A stretch of 64,000 nucleotides of DNA from Palaeococcus ferrophilus DSM 13482 (GTDB lineage: Archaea > Methanobacteriota_B > Thermococci > Thermococcales > Thermococcaceae), in NCBI RefSeq assembly GCF_000966265.1, contig NZ_LANF01000011.1, positions 1 through 64,000 of the forward strand, in the 5' to 3' direction. The position numbers and the translations under genes were made by a program. Under the pieces are notes generated by a model. The model worked only from the letters and a program-made list of their open reading frames with translations, did not search any database and was not told the DNA's origin. The number at the start of each line of letters is the position of its first letter. Position 1 is the first letter of the stretch. Shown here one piece after another: positions 37,728-47,122 of this stretch.

Positions 37728-38339
37728 CTAAAACGTGAGCTTGAGGCCCCTTTCTTCTACCCCAGGGGACTTTAGCACCTCCACAAAACCCTTCCTGACG
37801 GCCAGGACCCTCGTGGCCACTTCCTCAGCTAAGCCAACGTACCTGCCGTCGGCGATGTCTGTGTTGACGAAGTGCACCGCAGTTCTCTCTTTGGAGCCCA
37901 CGAACGTTGTCATTACGCCGTAAACGTTGAGGAGAAATCTGGCTTCCTCGGGCGAGATGCGCTGGAGCCTCTCCACACCGAAGAAGAAAGAGCACGTCCC
38001 GGGATGCTCCTCATAGTATTTCTTAAGGAAGTGCGCTACTTCCCGGAGGTACAGACCCACATCCCTGTAAACGTTGACCACCCTGAGCGTGTTGGGCCAG
38101 AGAATTCTTCCCCCTCCCTTAATAAAATCCGCCCTCTCAAGGTACGACACATCCTTACCCGCCACATCAAGGGTTCTCTTTACGGGGAGGAATGTGTCGA
38201 AGACGTCGGCGATCAGGATTGGCATGTCACAGGCCCCTGCTATGGTGTGGAAAACCTCAGCGAAGGGGGAGCGGGAGGAATACTCCACAACAAGGAGGCC
38301 ACCAAGGGGTAGCCCCCTAAAGTACTCGCGAAGGTTCAT
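37728..38339 (-). CDS. DUF257-family protein, copy C (type 1)
   Basis: A 203-residue DUF257 protein with GGLLVVEYSSRSP, LIADVFDTFLPVKRTLD, DFIKGGGRILWPN and TAVHFVNTDIADG. The order and sequence of these blocks are those of copy A. Its ATG overlaps the stop of copy D (ATGA), the same junction type as between B and A. Confidence 0.8.
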   Translation of the reverse strand: MNLREYFRGLPLGGLLVVEYSSRSPFAEVFHTIAGACDMPILIADVFDTFLPVKRTLDVAGKDVSYLERADFIKGGGRILWPNTLRVVNVYRDVGLYLREVAHFLKKYYEEHPGTCSFFFGVERLQRISPEEARFLLNVYGVMTTFVGSKERTAVHFVNTDIADGRYVGLAEEVATRVLAVRKGFVEVLKSPGVEERGLKLTF

Positions 38340-38947
38340 AGCTCCACCCCCATTAGCGGGCTCTTCACGACGTTAATCCCCTCCTCCAGTTCGACAACGT
38401 ACTGGGCGAATTCTTCAAAGCTTTTCACGACGTAGGGCGACGCTACTTTCTTGTTTATGAAGAGGAACGTTATCTTCCCCGTGGGGGATGCCGGGGGACG
38501 GGCCACCCTCTCGAAGTACATCTCAACCTTAGAGGGATCGTGCTGGAACGGCAGAACGAACTTCTCGAGACCTATAACGACCACAACCTTGAGGCCCGGA
38601 CGCTCGAAGAAGGGCCTCACCACCTGGGAGTACTTGTTCGCGTGGTAGTCGAAGTCGTCCGTTATCTCAACATTGCCGAGAATCCTGCCGAGCCTTACCC
38701 TGCCCCCCTCCTTGACCACGTGGAGACTCTCGAGGGGAATTTCCACCCCACGGAGCTTCAGGTGCTCGTGGAAGACATGGAGCGTGTCAACAATGTCAAC
38801 CACAAGGATTGGGAGTTTTCCATCGAGGGCATACTTCACAACGGAATAGAAAACGGTCTCCGGTTCACCCAGAGGATTGTACTCCACAAGGACGGTCTCG
38901 CCCCTGCGGAGGACGTCCAGAATATTCTCAACCCTCAACGTTCTCAC
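38336..38947 (-). CDS. DUF257-family protein, copy D (type 2)
   Basis: A DUF257 protein of 200-203 residues. It has GETVLVEYNPLGEPE, ILVVDIVDTLHVFHEHLKLRG and VVKEGGRVRLGRILGN, the type 2 pattern of copy B. The start is either the GTG at 38947 or a TTG at 38938 that lies a normal distance from GGGGTGA. A TATA-like TTTTATAC lies at about 38963-38972. It is the first gene of the four-gene run. Confidence 0.78.
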   Translation of the reverse strand: MRTLRVENILDVLRRGETVLVEYNPLGEPETVFYSVVKYALDGKLPILVVDIVDTLHVFHEHLKLRGVEIPLESLHVVKEGGRVRLGRILGNVEITDDFDYHANKYSQVVRPFFERPGLKVVVVIGLEKFVLPFQHDPSKVEMYFERVARPPASPTGKITFLFINKKVASPYVVKSFEEFAQYVVELEEGINVVKSPLMGVEL

Positions 38948-38997
38948 CCCTTGAGAAGTAGTATAAAACTTCCATGCTTATAATGTTTTTCACCCTA

Positions 38998-39927
38998 TCA
39001 CTTCAGGGCAAGTCTTGCAACGAAAAATCCGCTCGTTTTGTGCTTGTCTGGGTAAAACCGCCTCGCTTTGGAAATTTCTTCATCCAGTCCAATACCAAAA
39101 GGTGCCCTAAGTGCGGGTTCCCCATAACGTAGTGGGAGAAGCTCAACGTCAAAGTTATCAAGAACCCACTGAACCACGAACTCGTTCTCCTCCGGCTCGA
39201 GGGAGCAGGTGGAGTAAACTAAAACGCCTCCTCTCTTCAGAACGCTCAGACCCTTCTCAAGGAGCTTCATCTGGAGCCCCTGACAGAACTTTACATCGTC
39301 CATAGAGCGGTTGGCCTTCCTCTCGGGGTTCTTGTGAATGGTTCCGGAGCCGGTACAGGGCGCATCGAGGAGGATTTTGTCGAATTCCACCCCAAGCTCG
39401 TCTATGTGGAGGGAAGACCTGTGGAACAGGACCGTGTTTATTACCCCGAGGCGCGAGAGGTTCAACCTCGTCTCCTTCAGCCTCTCCTCACCGACGTCGA
39501 AGGCGTAGATTATCCCTTCGTTTTTCATAAGCTGGGCTATGTAGGAGGTCTTCCCGCCGGGGGCGGCGGCCATGTCGGCGACGACTTCACCGGGCTTTGG
39601 GTCGAGGGCTACGGGCGGATACATAGAGCTCGCTTCCTGGATGTAGAGAAGGCCGGAGAGGTACTCCGGCGTGGAGGTTATCGAGAAGGGCTCCCTCGTG
39701 AGGCAGAAGCCTTCCCTCGTCCAGGGGACACGCCTGAACTGGAAGCCCTTCCTGTTGAGGAGCTTCGTGAGCTTTGGAACCTCTATCTGAAGTGTATTTA
39801 CGCGGAAGCACCTTGGAAGGGGCTTTTCCATCGCCTCCGCTATCGCCAGTGCCCTCTCGCCCCAGAGCCGGTAATAGCGCTCCGCGAAGGTCTTTGAGTA
39901 GCCGAGGCTGAAGAGACGCTCAATCAT
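38998..39927 (-). CDS. RNA cytosine-C5 methyltransferase (NSUN/RsmB family)
   Basis: A 309-residue m5C RNA methyltransferase. The SAM-binding motif is ADMAAAPGGKTSYIAQLM. Motif IV DAPCTGSG and motif VI VYSTCSLEPEENE supply the two catalytic cysteines. Single-domain archaeal members act on tRNA, but the target base cannot be read here. The ATG at 39927 is used; an ATG at 39951 is in frame but has the TATA-like stretch next to it. Confidence 0.9.
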   Translation of the reverse strand: MIERLFSLGYSKTFAERYYRLWGERALAIAEAMEKPLPRCFRVNTLQIEVPKLTKLLNRKGFQFRRVPWTREGFCLTREPFSITSTPEYLSGLLYIQEASSMYPPVALDPKPGEVVADMAAAPGGKTSYIAQLMKNEGIIYAFDVGEERLKETRLNLSRLGVINTVLFHRSSLHIDELGVEFDKILLDAPCTGSGTIHKNPERKANRSMDDVKFCQGLQMKLLEKGLSVLKRGGVLVYSTCSLEPEENEFVVQWVLDNFDVELLPLRYGEPALRAPFGIGLDEEISKARRFYPDKHKTSGFFVARLALK

Positions 39928-39963
39928 GGTTGAACCTTGACAGGGGGGCATAAAAAGTTAGCC

Positions 39964-40893
39964 CTATCCAACCACTTCCCTGAAGAGACGCTCGAAGTTT
40001 CCAAATGTTACCCTCTCCACATCGCGCTCGCTGAAGCGTTCCCTTAGAGCCTCGAGGAGCGCAGGAATCGCGCCCTCGTTTTCAAAGCCCTCAACAGCTC
40101 TCCCGCTCCAGCCCTCGAGGTAGTAAACGAAGTCGAAGCCCAGGCCCACGGCCCTCGAACCGGCGAGGTCAACCATGTACTCTATGTGCCTCACATAGTC
40201 CTCAAGGGTCGGGTCCTCCTTTTTAACGAAGGAGGGGATTGCAACCGCACCTACAACCCCGCCACGCTCGGCTATCGCCTTTATCTGCTCGTCCATGAGA
40301 TTCCTCGGGCTGTCGCAGAGCTTCCTCGCGTTGGAATGGGAGGCCATAACCGGGAAGGACGTGACGTCGAGGGCGTCCCAGAAGCCGGCCTCGTTTATGT
40401 GGCTCAAATCAACGAGCACTCCGAGCTCCTCGGCTTTGCCAACCACCTCCACGCCGAAGTTGGTCAGCCCCCCGTTTGTTCTCTCGAAGACGCCGTCGCC
40501 TATCGCGTTCCTCAGGCTCCACGTGAGGGTTAAAACGCGAAGTCCGAGGGAGTAGAACACCTCAAGCACCTCAACGCTCTCCAGGGGCTCTCCACCCTCA
40601 AGGCCAAACCACAGAGCAACCCTACCCCCCTTTATGGCCTCCTCCATTCCCCTACTGCTCGTCACGAGCTCAAGCCTCTGCGATTCCATGACGTCACGCC
40701 TGAACCTGGCGTAAACGTCGAGGGCGTAGCGCAGGGCGTTTCCCCTTCTATCCTCCGGAGTCCACACCGCCATGACCCTGCTGCCAATACCCTTAAAGAA
40801 GCGCTCAAAGTTTCTCTCAAGAACGGCCGTCTCCCCTCTCCCCCTCCGCATGTAAACGTACGTGGGCAGGTCTGAGTGCGCATCGAAAATCAT
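39964..40893 (-). CDS. Membrane dipeptidase-family (M19) zinc peptidase
   Basis: A 309-residue peptidase of the renal dipeptidase family. The first metal motif HSD is in IFDAHSDLPTYVY (residues 2-14); others are in VDLSHINEAGFWD and MASHSNARKLCDSPRNLMD. Despite the family name there is no signal peptide or membrane segment, so it is cytoplasmic and probably cleaves dipeptides. Confidence 0.88.
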   Translation of the reverse strand: MIFDAHSDLPTYVYMRRGRGETAVLERNFERFFKGIGSRVMAVWTPEDRRGNALRYALDVYARFRRDVMESQRLELVTSSRGMEEAIKGGRVALWFGLEGGEPLESVEVLEVFYSLGLRVLTLTWSLRNAIGDGVFERTNGGLTNFGVEVVGKAEELGVLVDLSHINEAGFWDALDVTSFPVMASHSNARKLCDSPRNLMDEQIKAIAERGGVVGAVAIPSFVKKEDPTLEDYVRHIEYMVDLAGSRAVGLGFDFVYYLEGWSGRAVEGFENEGAIPALLEALRERFSERDVERVTFGNFERLFREVVG

Positions 40894-40935
40894 TGGATCA
40901 CCAAAAGGAATACGGTGGAAAGAGTATTTAAGGTT

Positions 40936-42018
40936 TCAGCGGCTCATTACTATCTCTCTGTACTCCCTGAGAGCCTCCTCCTTCACGAGGGGGTCCGGTA
41001 TCTGGGAGATGATATGCTCCGCCCCCGCAAAGTCTCCCTCGCCCGCCAGCTCCACTGCTATGCCCTTAAGGAGCTCGCTCCGCTTGGTATCGTCCTCTAC
41101 CTTGACCGCCAGCTGAAGGGCTTCCCTGAGCTTTCCTACGGAGGTCAGGAGCTCGGCCACATGCTCAATCTCCTCTCCCGTCAATTCCTCGAGGTCTATG
41201 TATCCCACCGCCGAGGTGGCGACGTCAATGTACGTGGGAAGCTCCATCTTCTTAAGCCAAAGAGCCACTTCGAGGAGGGCTATCGCCTTGTCCTTATCTG
41301 GCATGTTGGAGTCCTCTACGACCCTGACGGTGTAGGTGTAGCGTCCCTCCTTCATGGCCTTCCTGAGGGCCGGCGTGCCGGAGTAGAGAAGCGTTTTGCA
41401 CAGGTCTATCTTCTTGCGCACGTCCGCCCCCTTGTCAACAACGCGGAGCTTGTCGAAGATGTCAAATGCCCGCTCGTAGAAGGGAAGGGCCTCCTGCGAT
41501 GAAAGCGCGTCCCCCGTCTCGACGAGGATGTCGCCTATTTTGATGAGGAGATCGAGCTTCTGAACGTACTCTATGCGGGAGTTAACGACCAGGTCAAAGG
41601 CGTTCTCAAAGAGTTCTATCGCGTCCTCGAAGAAACCCGCCATACCAAGGTAGTGGGCCACGTAAGCGATGATCTCAGCCTTCTCGGGGGATTGGGGAAG
41701 CCTATCAAGATACTCGAATGCCTCAGAGAACAGCCTCTCACTTTCCTCCATCCGGCCAAACGTGGAGTAGGCAAAGCCCAAGTGGGCGTAAACGATGGCT
41801 CTGCTCTCGGGCTCTTTAATCTTCCCCGCGTAGTATTTGGCATCCTCAAGAAGTCCGAAAACGTGGGCCATCTCGCCCGTCTTCGCGTAGAGTTCCGTTG
41901 CTATGTAGATGAGCGCGCTGACCTTATCGAAGTTGTCCGGGAGCTTGCCAACCCTGTCGATGGCCTCATCCCAGAAACCCCTTGCAACGAGCGCCACTAT
42001 GTCATCGAATGCCGTCAT
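40936..42018 (-). CDS. TPR-like helical repeat protein
   Basis: A 360-residue all-helical protein of repeated helix-turn-helix units of about 35-45 residues (for example SRAIVYAHLGFAYSTFGRME and AEIIAYVAHYLGMAGFFED). The spacing of A, G, Y and F residues is that of tetratricopeptide repeats. Such proteins serve as scaffolds; no partner is evident. It is flanked by short A/T-rich gaps on both sides and may be a single-gene unit. Confidence 0.8.
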   Translation of the reverse strand: MTAFDDIVALVARGFWDEAIDRVGKLPDNFDKVSALIYIATELYAKTGEMAHVFGLLEDAKYYAGKIKEPESRAIVYAHLGFAYSTFGRMEESERLFSEAFEYLDRLPQSPEKAEIIAYVAHYLGMAGFFEDAIELFENAFDLVVNSRIEYVQKLDLLIKIGDILVETGDALSSQEALPFYERAFDIFDKLRVVDKGADVRKKIDLCKTLLYSGTPALRKAMKEGRYTYTVRVVEDSNMPDKDKAIALLEVALWLKKMELPTYIDVATSAVGYIDLEELTGEEIEHVAELLTSVGKLREALQLAVKVEDDTKRSELLKGIAVELAGEGDFAGAEHIISQIPDPLVKEEALREYREIVMSR

Positions 42019-42065
42019 GAATAAAACATCGGGGACAAAGTATATAACTTTTTAGTCAGCCGGCC

Positions 42066-42734
42066 TCAGGGGAGTAGAGCCAGGATAAGGGCCACGCACA
42101 GCGGCACGGTGAAGTTGTCGAAGGGCTCAAGTTTTCCCACGCTGCCGAGTTCCACCAGGGTGCCCGTAATTGACGTTAGGAGGGATATCTTAAGAACCTC
42201 AACATACACCCCCGAAAAGCGCGACCACAGTGAAATCGCCACCAGGGCACCCAGAAAGGAGAAGACGAAGAAAGCAATGCTCCCCTCAAGCGTTTTGCCT
42301 CCCCAGAGCCTTCTTCTGCCAAACTTCATACCGACCATCGCCGCAAAGCCGTCTCCCCACGCCATCACGAATGTTGCAACGACGGGGATGACGCTTTTTG
42401 TCCCAAACGCTGCCACCAGTACCCCAATGCTGACGATGTAGTAAACCGGTCCGTAGGCGTGGAGCGGGTCGTCGCCCTCCGGGACGAGGGAGTCCCTTAT
42501 GGGGAGCCCAAGGGCTATCCCAAGGAGGACGAAGAGGGCCAGCAGGGCAGGTATAGCAATAACCCACGGGAGGGATTTGAAGAGCGGGAGAACGACTATT
42601 ATATCCCCCGCGAGTATGTGAACGACCCTCCTCGTGAACTCAGGGGAGAACCGTCCCCTCATAGCGTGGGCAATCCCCATCACCGCGGCCACGTAGAGCA
42701 GGACGACGATTAAAAGGTCCCACGTGCCCTCCAT
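42066..42734 (-). CDS. Phytol/dolichol kinase-like membrane protein (CDP-DAG synthase superfamily)
   Basis: A 222-residue protein with about six to seven membrane helices. The motif RRVVHILAGDIIVVLP near the N-terminus and AWGDGFAAMVGMKFGRRR with GGKTLEGS are typical of the phytol-kinase/SEC59 family, which uses CTP or NTP to phosphorylate isoprenoid alcohols. The exact lipid substrate is unknown. The ATG at 42734 follows GGAGTGATGGC and is 5 bases from the stop of the DUF99 gene. Confidence 0.8.
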   Translation of the reverse strand: MEGTWDLLIVVLLYVAAVMGIAHAMRGRFSPEFTRRVVHILAGDIIVVLPLFKSLPWVIAIPALLALFVLLGIALGLPIRDSLVPEGDDPLHAYGPVYYIVSIGVLVAAFGTKSVIPVVATFVMAWGDGFAAMVGMKFGRRRLWGGKTLEGSIAFFVFSFLGALVAISLWSRFSGVYVEVLKISLLTSITGTLVELGSVGKLEPFDNFTVPLCVALILALLP

Positions 42735-42738
42735 GCCA

Positions 42739-43320
42739 TCACTCCCTGGTGCTCTCACCCGTCATTACCGCTCCCGCTATCATGTGGGCGAGCCTAAGGG
42801 GCTCAGGAACGAGGGCGCTCTTCCGGGTCACCCTTATTATCTCCCTAGCCTCCTCATCGGAGAGGCCAACCGCCTGGTAGTACAGCTTCCCGGGGATGAG
42901 CTCCCTCAAGGGCGGCGCCTTCCTGAGGAGGGCTATCCTCTCCTCCGCATCTGGGAAGTGCTTTCTAAGGGCCCTCTCCATCGCCGCCACGTCAGGCCTC
43001 TTTCTGACCACTACCAGCACGGGCAGGCCGGTTTCAGACGTTAGGGCCTCCACGTCAACCACGTTGAAGCCCGCGTAGGTTATGCCCTTGAGGAGGATTA
43101 CCCTCAAATCCCCGAAGCGGGAGCTCGTTACCGCGTCAATCATCTTCTCCGTGGCGTCCCTCCCGTCAACCTCTATCCACCTCGTCAGTATGCCAACAAC
43201 GTCCAGGGAACCCTTCATCACCACCCCAACCAGAACCGTCCTCCCCCTCCCCTTAAAGCGGAAGGTTCCGTCGTCAAAGCCGACCACCCGTATCTGGGGC
43301 TTAATCTTGTAAAAAGGCAT
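42739..43320 (-). CDS. DUF99-family protein
   Basis: A 193-residue DUF99 protein, a conserved archaeal family with a possible endonuclease V-like fold (from general knowledge, not shown here). Family features are the N-terminal [17 protein letters not shown], the [13 protein letters not shown] segment and [13 protein letters not shown]. The ATG at 43320 has GGGATGA upstream; an ATG at 43329 overlaps the cutA stop. It lies in a three-gene run with cutA and the kinase-like gene. Confidence 0.82.
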   Translation of the reverse strand: MPFYKIKPQIRVVGFDDGTFRFKGRGRTVLVGVVMKGSLDVVGILTRWIEVDGRDATEKMIDAVTSSRFGDLRVILLKGITYAGFNVVDVEALTSETGLPVLVVVRKRPDVAAMERALRKHFPDAEERIALLRKAPPLRELIPGKLYYQAVGLSDEEAREIIRVTRKSALVPEPLRLAHMIAGAVMTGESTRE

Positions 43321-43325
43321 GGAAA

Positions 43326-43640
43326 TCATCCCGTGACGTCGAGGAGCCACTTAAGGTATTCGTCGTTGACCCTGTCAACGTCAATCCTTATTATCGCCGG
43401 CGTGCTGTAGGGGTGGTTTTCCTTCAGGAACTGCTTAACGGCCTTCCAGTTATCTATCTTGGTCTTCAGCAGTGCCCCGACTTCCCTGTCCTCCTCTATC
43501 TTCCCCTCCCACCAGTAGTGGGCCTCGTGTTCCCTCAGGTTGGCGCAGGCGATGAGCCTCTTCTCCAGGAGGGCCCTCACGATTCTACGCGCGCTCTCCC
43601 AGTCGGGGAAGGTCGTGTAAACCATCACCATCTCACTCAT
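43326..43640 (-). CDS. cutA: Divalent-cation tolerance protein CutA
   Basis: A 104-residue trimeric CutA1-type protein. Diagnostic segments are [40 protein letters not shown] and [20 protein letters not shown]. It binds divalent metals in vitro, and its cellular role is not settled. GGTGGTCGC precedes the ATG at 43640. It is the first gene of a minus-strand run and is divergent from hypF. Confidence 0.93.
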   Translation of the reverse strand: MSEMVMVYTTFPDWESARRIVRALLEKRLIACANLREHEAHYWWEGKIEEDREVGALLKTKIDNWKAVKQFLKENHPYSTPAIIRIDVDRVNDEYLKWLLDVTG

Positions 43641-43747
43641 GCGACCACCGTCGTATGTTCTCCCCAGACGGCTTAAACCTTTCGGAGCGGAACGGCTAGC
43701 CTTGGAGTGGTTGAAGGCCAACGGTTCTTAACTTTTGGTTTTAAAAA

Positions 43748-43791
43748 CCTATAAATGCCCTTTTCACAAATTTAAAACCGGTGAGAGGATG
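43748..43791 (+). promoter_or_regulatory. hypF promoter and ribosome binding site
   Basis: A TATA-like CTATAAATGC lies at 43749-43758. The ribosome binding site GGTGAGAGG directly precedes the ATG at 43789, which decides the start against a longer reading. The 148 bases between cutA and hypF hold nothing else that I can identify. Confidence 0.5.
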
Positions 43792-46107
43792 AAGGCGTAT
43801 CACGTTCACGTTCAGGGCATCGTCCAGGCGGTCGGCTTTCGCCCCTTCGTCTACAGGATAGCCCACGAGCACAACCTGAAGGGCTACGTCAAGAACCTCG
43901 GCGATGCCGGTGTGGAGATGGTTGTTGAGGGCAAACCCGAGGACATCGAGGCCTTCATAGAAGACCTCTACAAAAAGAAGCCCCCATTAGCAAGGATTGA
44001 GAGAATTGAGAAGAAAGAAATTCCCCTCCAGGGTTTTGACCGCTTCTACATCGAGAAGAGCTCAAAGGGCGGGGGTGGCGGCGATTCGATCATTCCACCC
44101 GACATAGCCATATGTGCCGACTGTCTGAGAGAGCTCTTCGACCCCACGGACAAGAGATACATGTACCCGTTCATAGTCTGCACAAACTGTGGGCCAAGGT
44201 TCACCATAATCGAAGACCTCCCCTACGATAGGGAAAACACCACCATGAAGGAGTTCCCAATGTGCGACTACTGTGAGGGTGAATACAAAGACCCGCTCAA
44301 CAGACGCTACCATGCGGAGCCAACGGCCTGTCCCGTCTGCGGGCCTTCATACAGGCTCTACACCAACGACGGGGAGGAGATATACGGCGATCCATTGAGA
44401 AAGGCGGCGGAGTTAATAGACAGGGGCTACATCGTGGCCGTCAAGGGGATCGGGGGAATACATTTAGCGTGCGACGCCACGAACGAGGAAGCCGTTGCGG
44501 AGCTTAGGAGAAGAACCTTCCGGCCACAGAAGCCCTTCGCGATAATGGCCGATTCCATCGAGACAGTGAGGAGCTTCGCCTACGTCAGCCAAGAGGAAGA
44601 GGAGGAGCTCACCTCTTACAGAAGACCTATAATAACGCTCCGCAAGAGGGAGCCCTTCCCGCTCCCGGAGAACCTCGCGCCGGGGCTCCACACCATTGGG
44701 GTCATGCTCCCCTACGCCGGAACACACTACATCCTCTTCCACTGGAGCAGGAGCAAGGTCTACGTCATGACTTCAGCCAACTACCCCGGAATGCCGATGG
44801 TCAAGGACAACGAGAGGGCATTCGAGGAGCTCAAGGATGTGGCAGACTACTTCCTCCTCCACAACAGGAAGATACTGAACCGCGCTGATGACAGCGTGAT
44901 AAGGTTCGTTGACGGAAGGAGGGCAGTGATAAGGCGCTCCCGCGGCTTCGTGCCCCTTCCGATAGAGATACCCTTCGAGTACAACGGCCTGGCGGTTGGG
45001 GCAGAACTCATGAACGCCTTCGGCGTTTCTAAGAACGGGAAAGTTTATCCGAGCCAGTATATCGGCAACACCGGAAAGGTTGAGGTCCTCGAGTTCATGA
45101 GGGGGGCTATAGCCCACTTCCGGAAGATTCTGAGGATGGAAAACCTTGATCTCATAATAGCCGACCTTCACCCAACCTACAACACCACGAAACTGGCCAT
45201 GGAGCTTGCAAACGAACTTGAAGTGGAGCTCCTCCAGGTTCAGCACCACTACGCCCACATAGCGAGCGTTTTAGCTGAGAGGAACCTCGATTCCGCCATA
45301 GGGATAGCTCTCGATGGGGTTGGCTACGGAACGGACGGAAACACCTGGGGTGGTGAGGTTCTCTATCTGGGCTACGAGGACGTTGAAAGGTTGGCGCACA
45401 TATCCTACTACCCCCTCCCCGGCGGAGATTTGGCGAGCTACTACCCTCTCAGGGCCCTTATGGGAATACTCAGCAAGGGGCACGATACCGAAGAGCTGGT
45501 CGAGATAGTGGAGCGTTGCTGCCCAAAGGCCATCGAGAGCCTCAAGTATGGAAAGGTAGAGTTCAACGTGGTCTTAAACCAGCTCGCCAAGGGTATAAAC
45601 ACGTCCTACGCCTCCTCAACGGGCAGGGTTCTCGACTCGCTCGCGGTTCTCCTCAACGTGGCCTACAGGAGGCACTACGAGGGAGAGCCGGCAATGAAGC
45701 TCGAGAGCTTCGCCTGCAAGGGCAAGAACGACCTCGGCTTTAGCGTCCCGGTTGAGGGGGAGGACATAAGGGTGGAAGAACTCTTTGGGGAAGTTCTCGA
45801 TGTCATTGAGAATGCAAACCCGGCGGACATAGCTTACTCCACCCACCTTGCAATAGCCAGGGCCTTCGCAGAGGTAGCAATCGAGAAAGCCAGGGAGTTC
45901 GGGATAAAGAACGTTGCCCTGAGCGGCGGTGTTGCCTACAACGAGCTCATAGTGAAGGCTATAAGGAAGGCCGTTGAAGCCGCGGGATTAAGGTTCCACA
46001 TCACCACAGAGACCCCGAGGGGCGACAACGGGATAAACGTCGGCCAGGCCTTCCTGGGCGGCCTCTACCTCGAGGGCTACCTGACGAAGGAAGACCTGAT
46101 GATGTAG
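43789..46107 (+). CDS. hypF: [NiFe]-hydrogenase maturation carbamoyltransferase HypF
   Basis: A 772-residue HypF, which turns carbamoyl phosphate into the thiocyanate/cyanide ligand donor for [NiFe] hydrogenases. Domains in order: acylphosphatase (1-90, with VQAVGFRPFVYR), two zinc-finger repeats (about 105-190; CADCLRE and CDYCEG in first and second), a YrdC-like domain (about 205-380), and a Kae1-like carbamoyltransferase domain (HHYAHIASVLAE; ALSGGVAYNE; GDNGINVGQ). All expected domains are present. Thermococcales hydrogenases must be encoded elsewhere; none lie in this window. Confidence 0.96.
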   Translation: MKAYHVHVQGIVQAVGFRPFVYRIAHEHNLKGYVKNLGDAGVEMVVEGKPEDIEAFIEDLYKKKPPLARIERIEKKEIPLQGFDRFYIEKSSKGGGGGDSIIPPDIAICADCLRELFDPTDKRYMYPFIVCTNCGPRFTIIEDLPYDRENTTMKEFPMCDYCEGEYKDPLNRRYHAEPTACPVCGPSYRLYTNDGEEIYGDPLRKAAELIDRGYIVAVKGIGGIHLACDATNEEAVAELRRRTFRPQKPFAIMADSIETVRSFAYVSQEEEEELTSYRRPIITLRKREPFPLPENLAPGLHTIGVMLPYAGTHYILFHWSRSKVYVMTSANYPGMPMVKDNERAFEELKDVADYFLLHNRKILNRADDSVIRFVDGRRAVIRRSRGFVPLPIEIPFEYNGLAVGAELMNAFGVSKNGKVYPSQYIGNTGKVEVLEFMRGAIAHFRKILRMENLDLIIADLHPTYNTTKLAMELANELEVELLQVQHHYAHIASVLAERNLDSAIGIALDGVGYGTDGNTWGGEVLYLGYEDVERLAHISYYPLPGGDLASYYPLRALMGILSKGHDTEELVEIVERCCPKAIESLKYGKVEFNVVLNQLAKGINTSYASSTGRVLDSLAVLLNVAYRRHYEGEPAMKLESFACKGKNDLGFSVPVEGEDIRVEELFGEVLDVIENANPADIAYSTHLAIARAFAEVAIEKAREFGIKNVALSGGVAYNELIVKAIRKAVEAAGLRFHITTETPRGDNGINVGQAFLGGLYLEGYLTKEDLMM

Positions 46108-46155
46108 CGAAAAAAGCTAATAAGCACATACTGCACACCATCTACGGGGAGTGCC

Positions 46156-46431
46156 ATGGAAAGGGTAAGGGCCCATCTCAAGATATACGGCAGGGTTCAG
46201 GGAGTGGGCTTTAGGTGGAGCATGCAGCGCGAGGCCAGGAAGCTCGGCGTTCACGGATGGGTTAGGAACCTTCCGGACGGCACGGTCGAGGCGGTAATAG
46301 AGGGGGAACCGGAGAGAGTCGAGGCACTCATAGGCTGGGCGCATCAGGGCCCGAGGCTAGCGCGGGTAACGAGGGTGGAGGTGAAATGGGAAGAACCGGA
46401 GGGGGAACAAGGTTTCATCGTGACCCACTGA
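46156..46431 (+). CDS. acyP: Acylphosphatase
   Basis: A 91-residue acylphosphatase. The phosphate-binding loop [12 protein letters not shown] holds the catalytic arginine, and [15 protein letters not shown] holds the catalytic asparagine. It is a stand-alone version of the domain that begins HypF, whose gene ends 48 bases upstream. Its last 17 bases overlap the convergent regulator gene. A probable binding site GGGGAGTGCC precedes the ATG. Confidence 0.93.
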   Translation: MERVRAHLKIYGRVQGVGFRWSMQREARKLGVHGWVRNLPDGTVEAVIEGEPERVEALIGWAHQGPRLARVTRVEVKWEEPEGEQGFIVTH

Positions 46432-47014
46432 TACTCATTCTCTCCATGAGCACCCTCTTGGGGCAGTAGCGCACCTCACAGTAGGCGCAAACGAGGTTTT
46501 CCTTCTTTTTCTCGGGCGTGTGGAGTATGAGCCTCTTAAAACCCGGGATTTCCTTAACCCTAACGAACACCTCCACGGGTATACTCCCGTCCACAACGAT
46601 GTAGGCCACGGGCTCCTCGTAGGTCAGGTTCTTGCTCAAAACCTCTATGATGGGAATCCTGTGCTCGGACAGAAGAACAAGGAGGGCCGAAATGGCGGGG
46701 GCATAGAGCTCCTTGTCGAGCTCGACCTCCAGAACCTCCCACCCCATTATGGGGGCCACCTCCGAGAAGTCCGCGAAGGGCCTGAGGCGCTCAAAGATGA
46801 ACTTCAGGGCTGGGGTGTTCTCGATGTATTCAATGGTGTGGTACACTATCTTTCTGTTGACGCCTATCACGCGTGAAAGTTCGCTTATCGGGATTTCAGC
46901 GTTCCTCAGATAGATCTTGCCGTTTTTAACACTTAGGCCGTTCAGAAACAGGAACTCCGCGACCTTCCTCCTCGCGGGGTAGTTTTTGAAGTACTCCTCC
47001 AGCACGAGCATCAT
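46415..47014 (-). CDS. Predicted regulator of amino-acid metabolism (ACT domain, COG2150)
   Basis: A 199-residue protein. A helix-turn-helix-like N-terminal part ([21 protein letters not shown]) precedes ACT-like sequence ([19 protein letters not shown]). The C-terminus has four cysteines ([14 protein letters not shown]) that could bind metal. The architecture suggests an amino-acid-sensing regulator. The ATG at 47014 has GAGGTGGCAAAA upstream and is preferred over the ATG at 47023. Confidence 0.75.
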   Translation of the reverse strand: MMLVLEEYFKNYPARRKVAEFLFLNGLSVKNGKIYLRNAEIPISELSRVIGVNRKIVYHTIEYIENTPALKFIFERLRPFADFSEVAPIMGWEVLEVELDKELYAPAISALLVLLSEHRIPIIEVLSKNLTYEEPVAYIVVDGSIPVEVFVRVKEIPGFKRLILHTPEKKKENLVCAYCEVRYCPKRVLMERMSISGSR

Positions 47015-47122
47015 TTTTGCCACCTCTTATACATATGTGAGTAAGAATGGATATTTAAGTCTTTCGATAGGGGCACCGCACCCCTTATAAATGCGCCCGC
47101 AGACCGGGAGAGGGGTGAGGAC

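Noticed and set aside
43641-43788. Possible tRNA or small RNA between cutA and hypF
   Set aside because: No cloverleaf or C/D boxes could be found; promoters explain the sequence.
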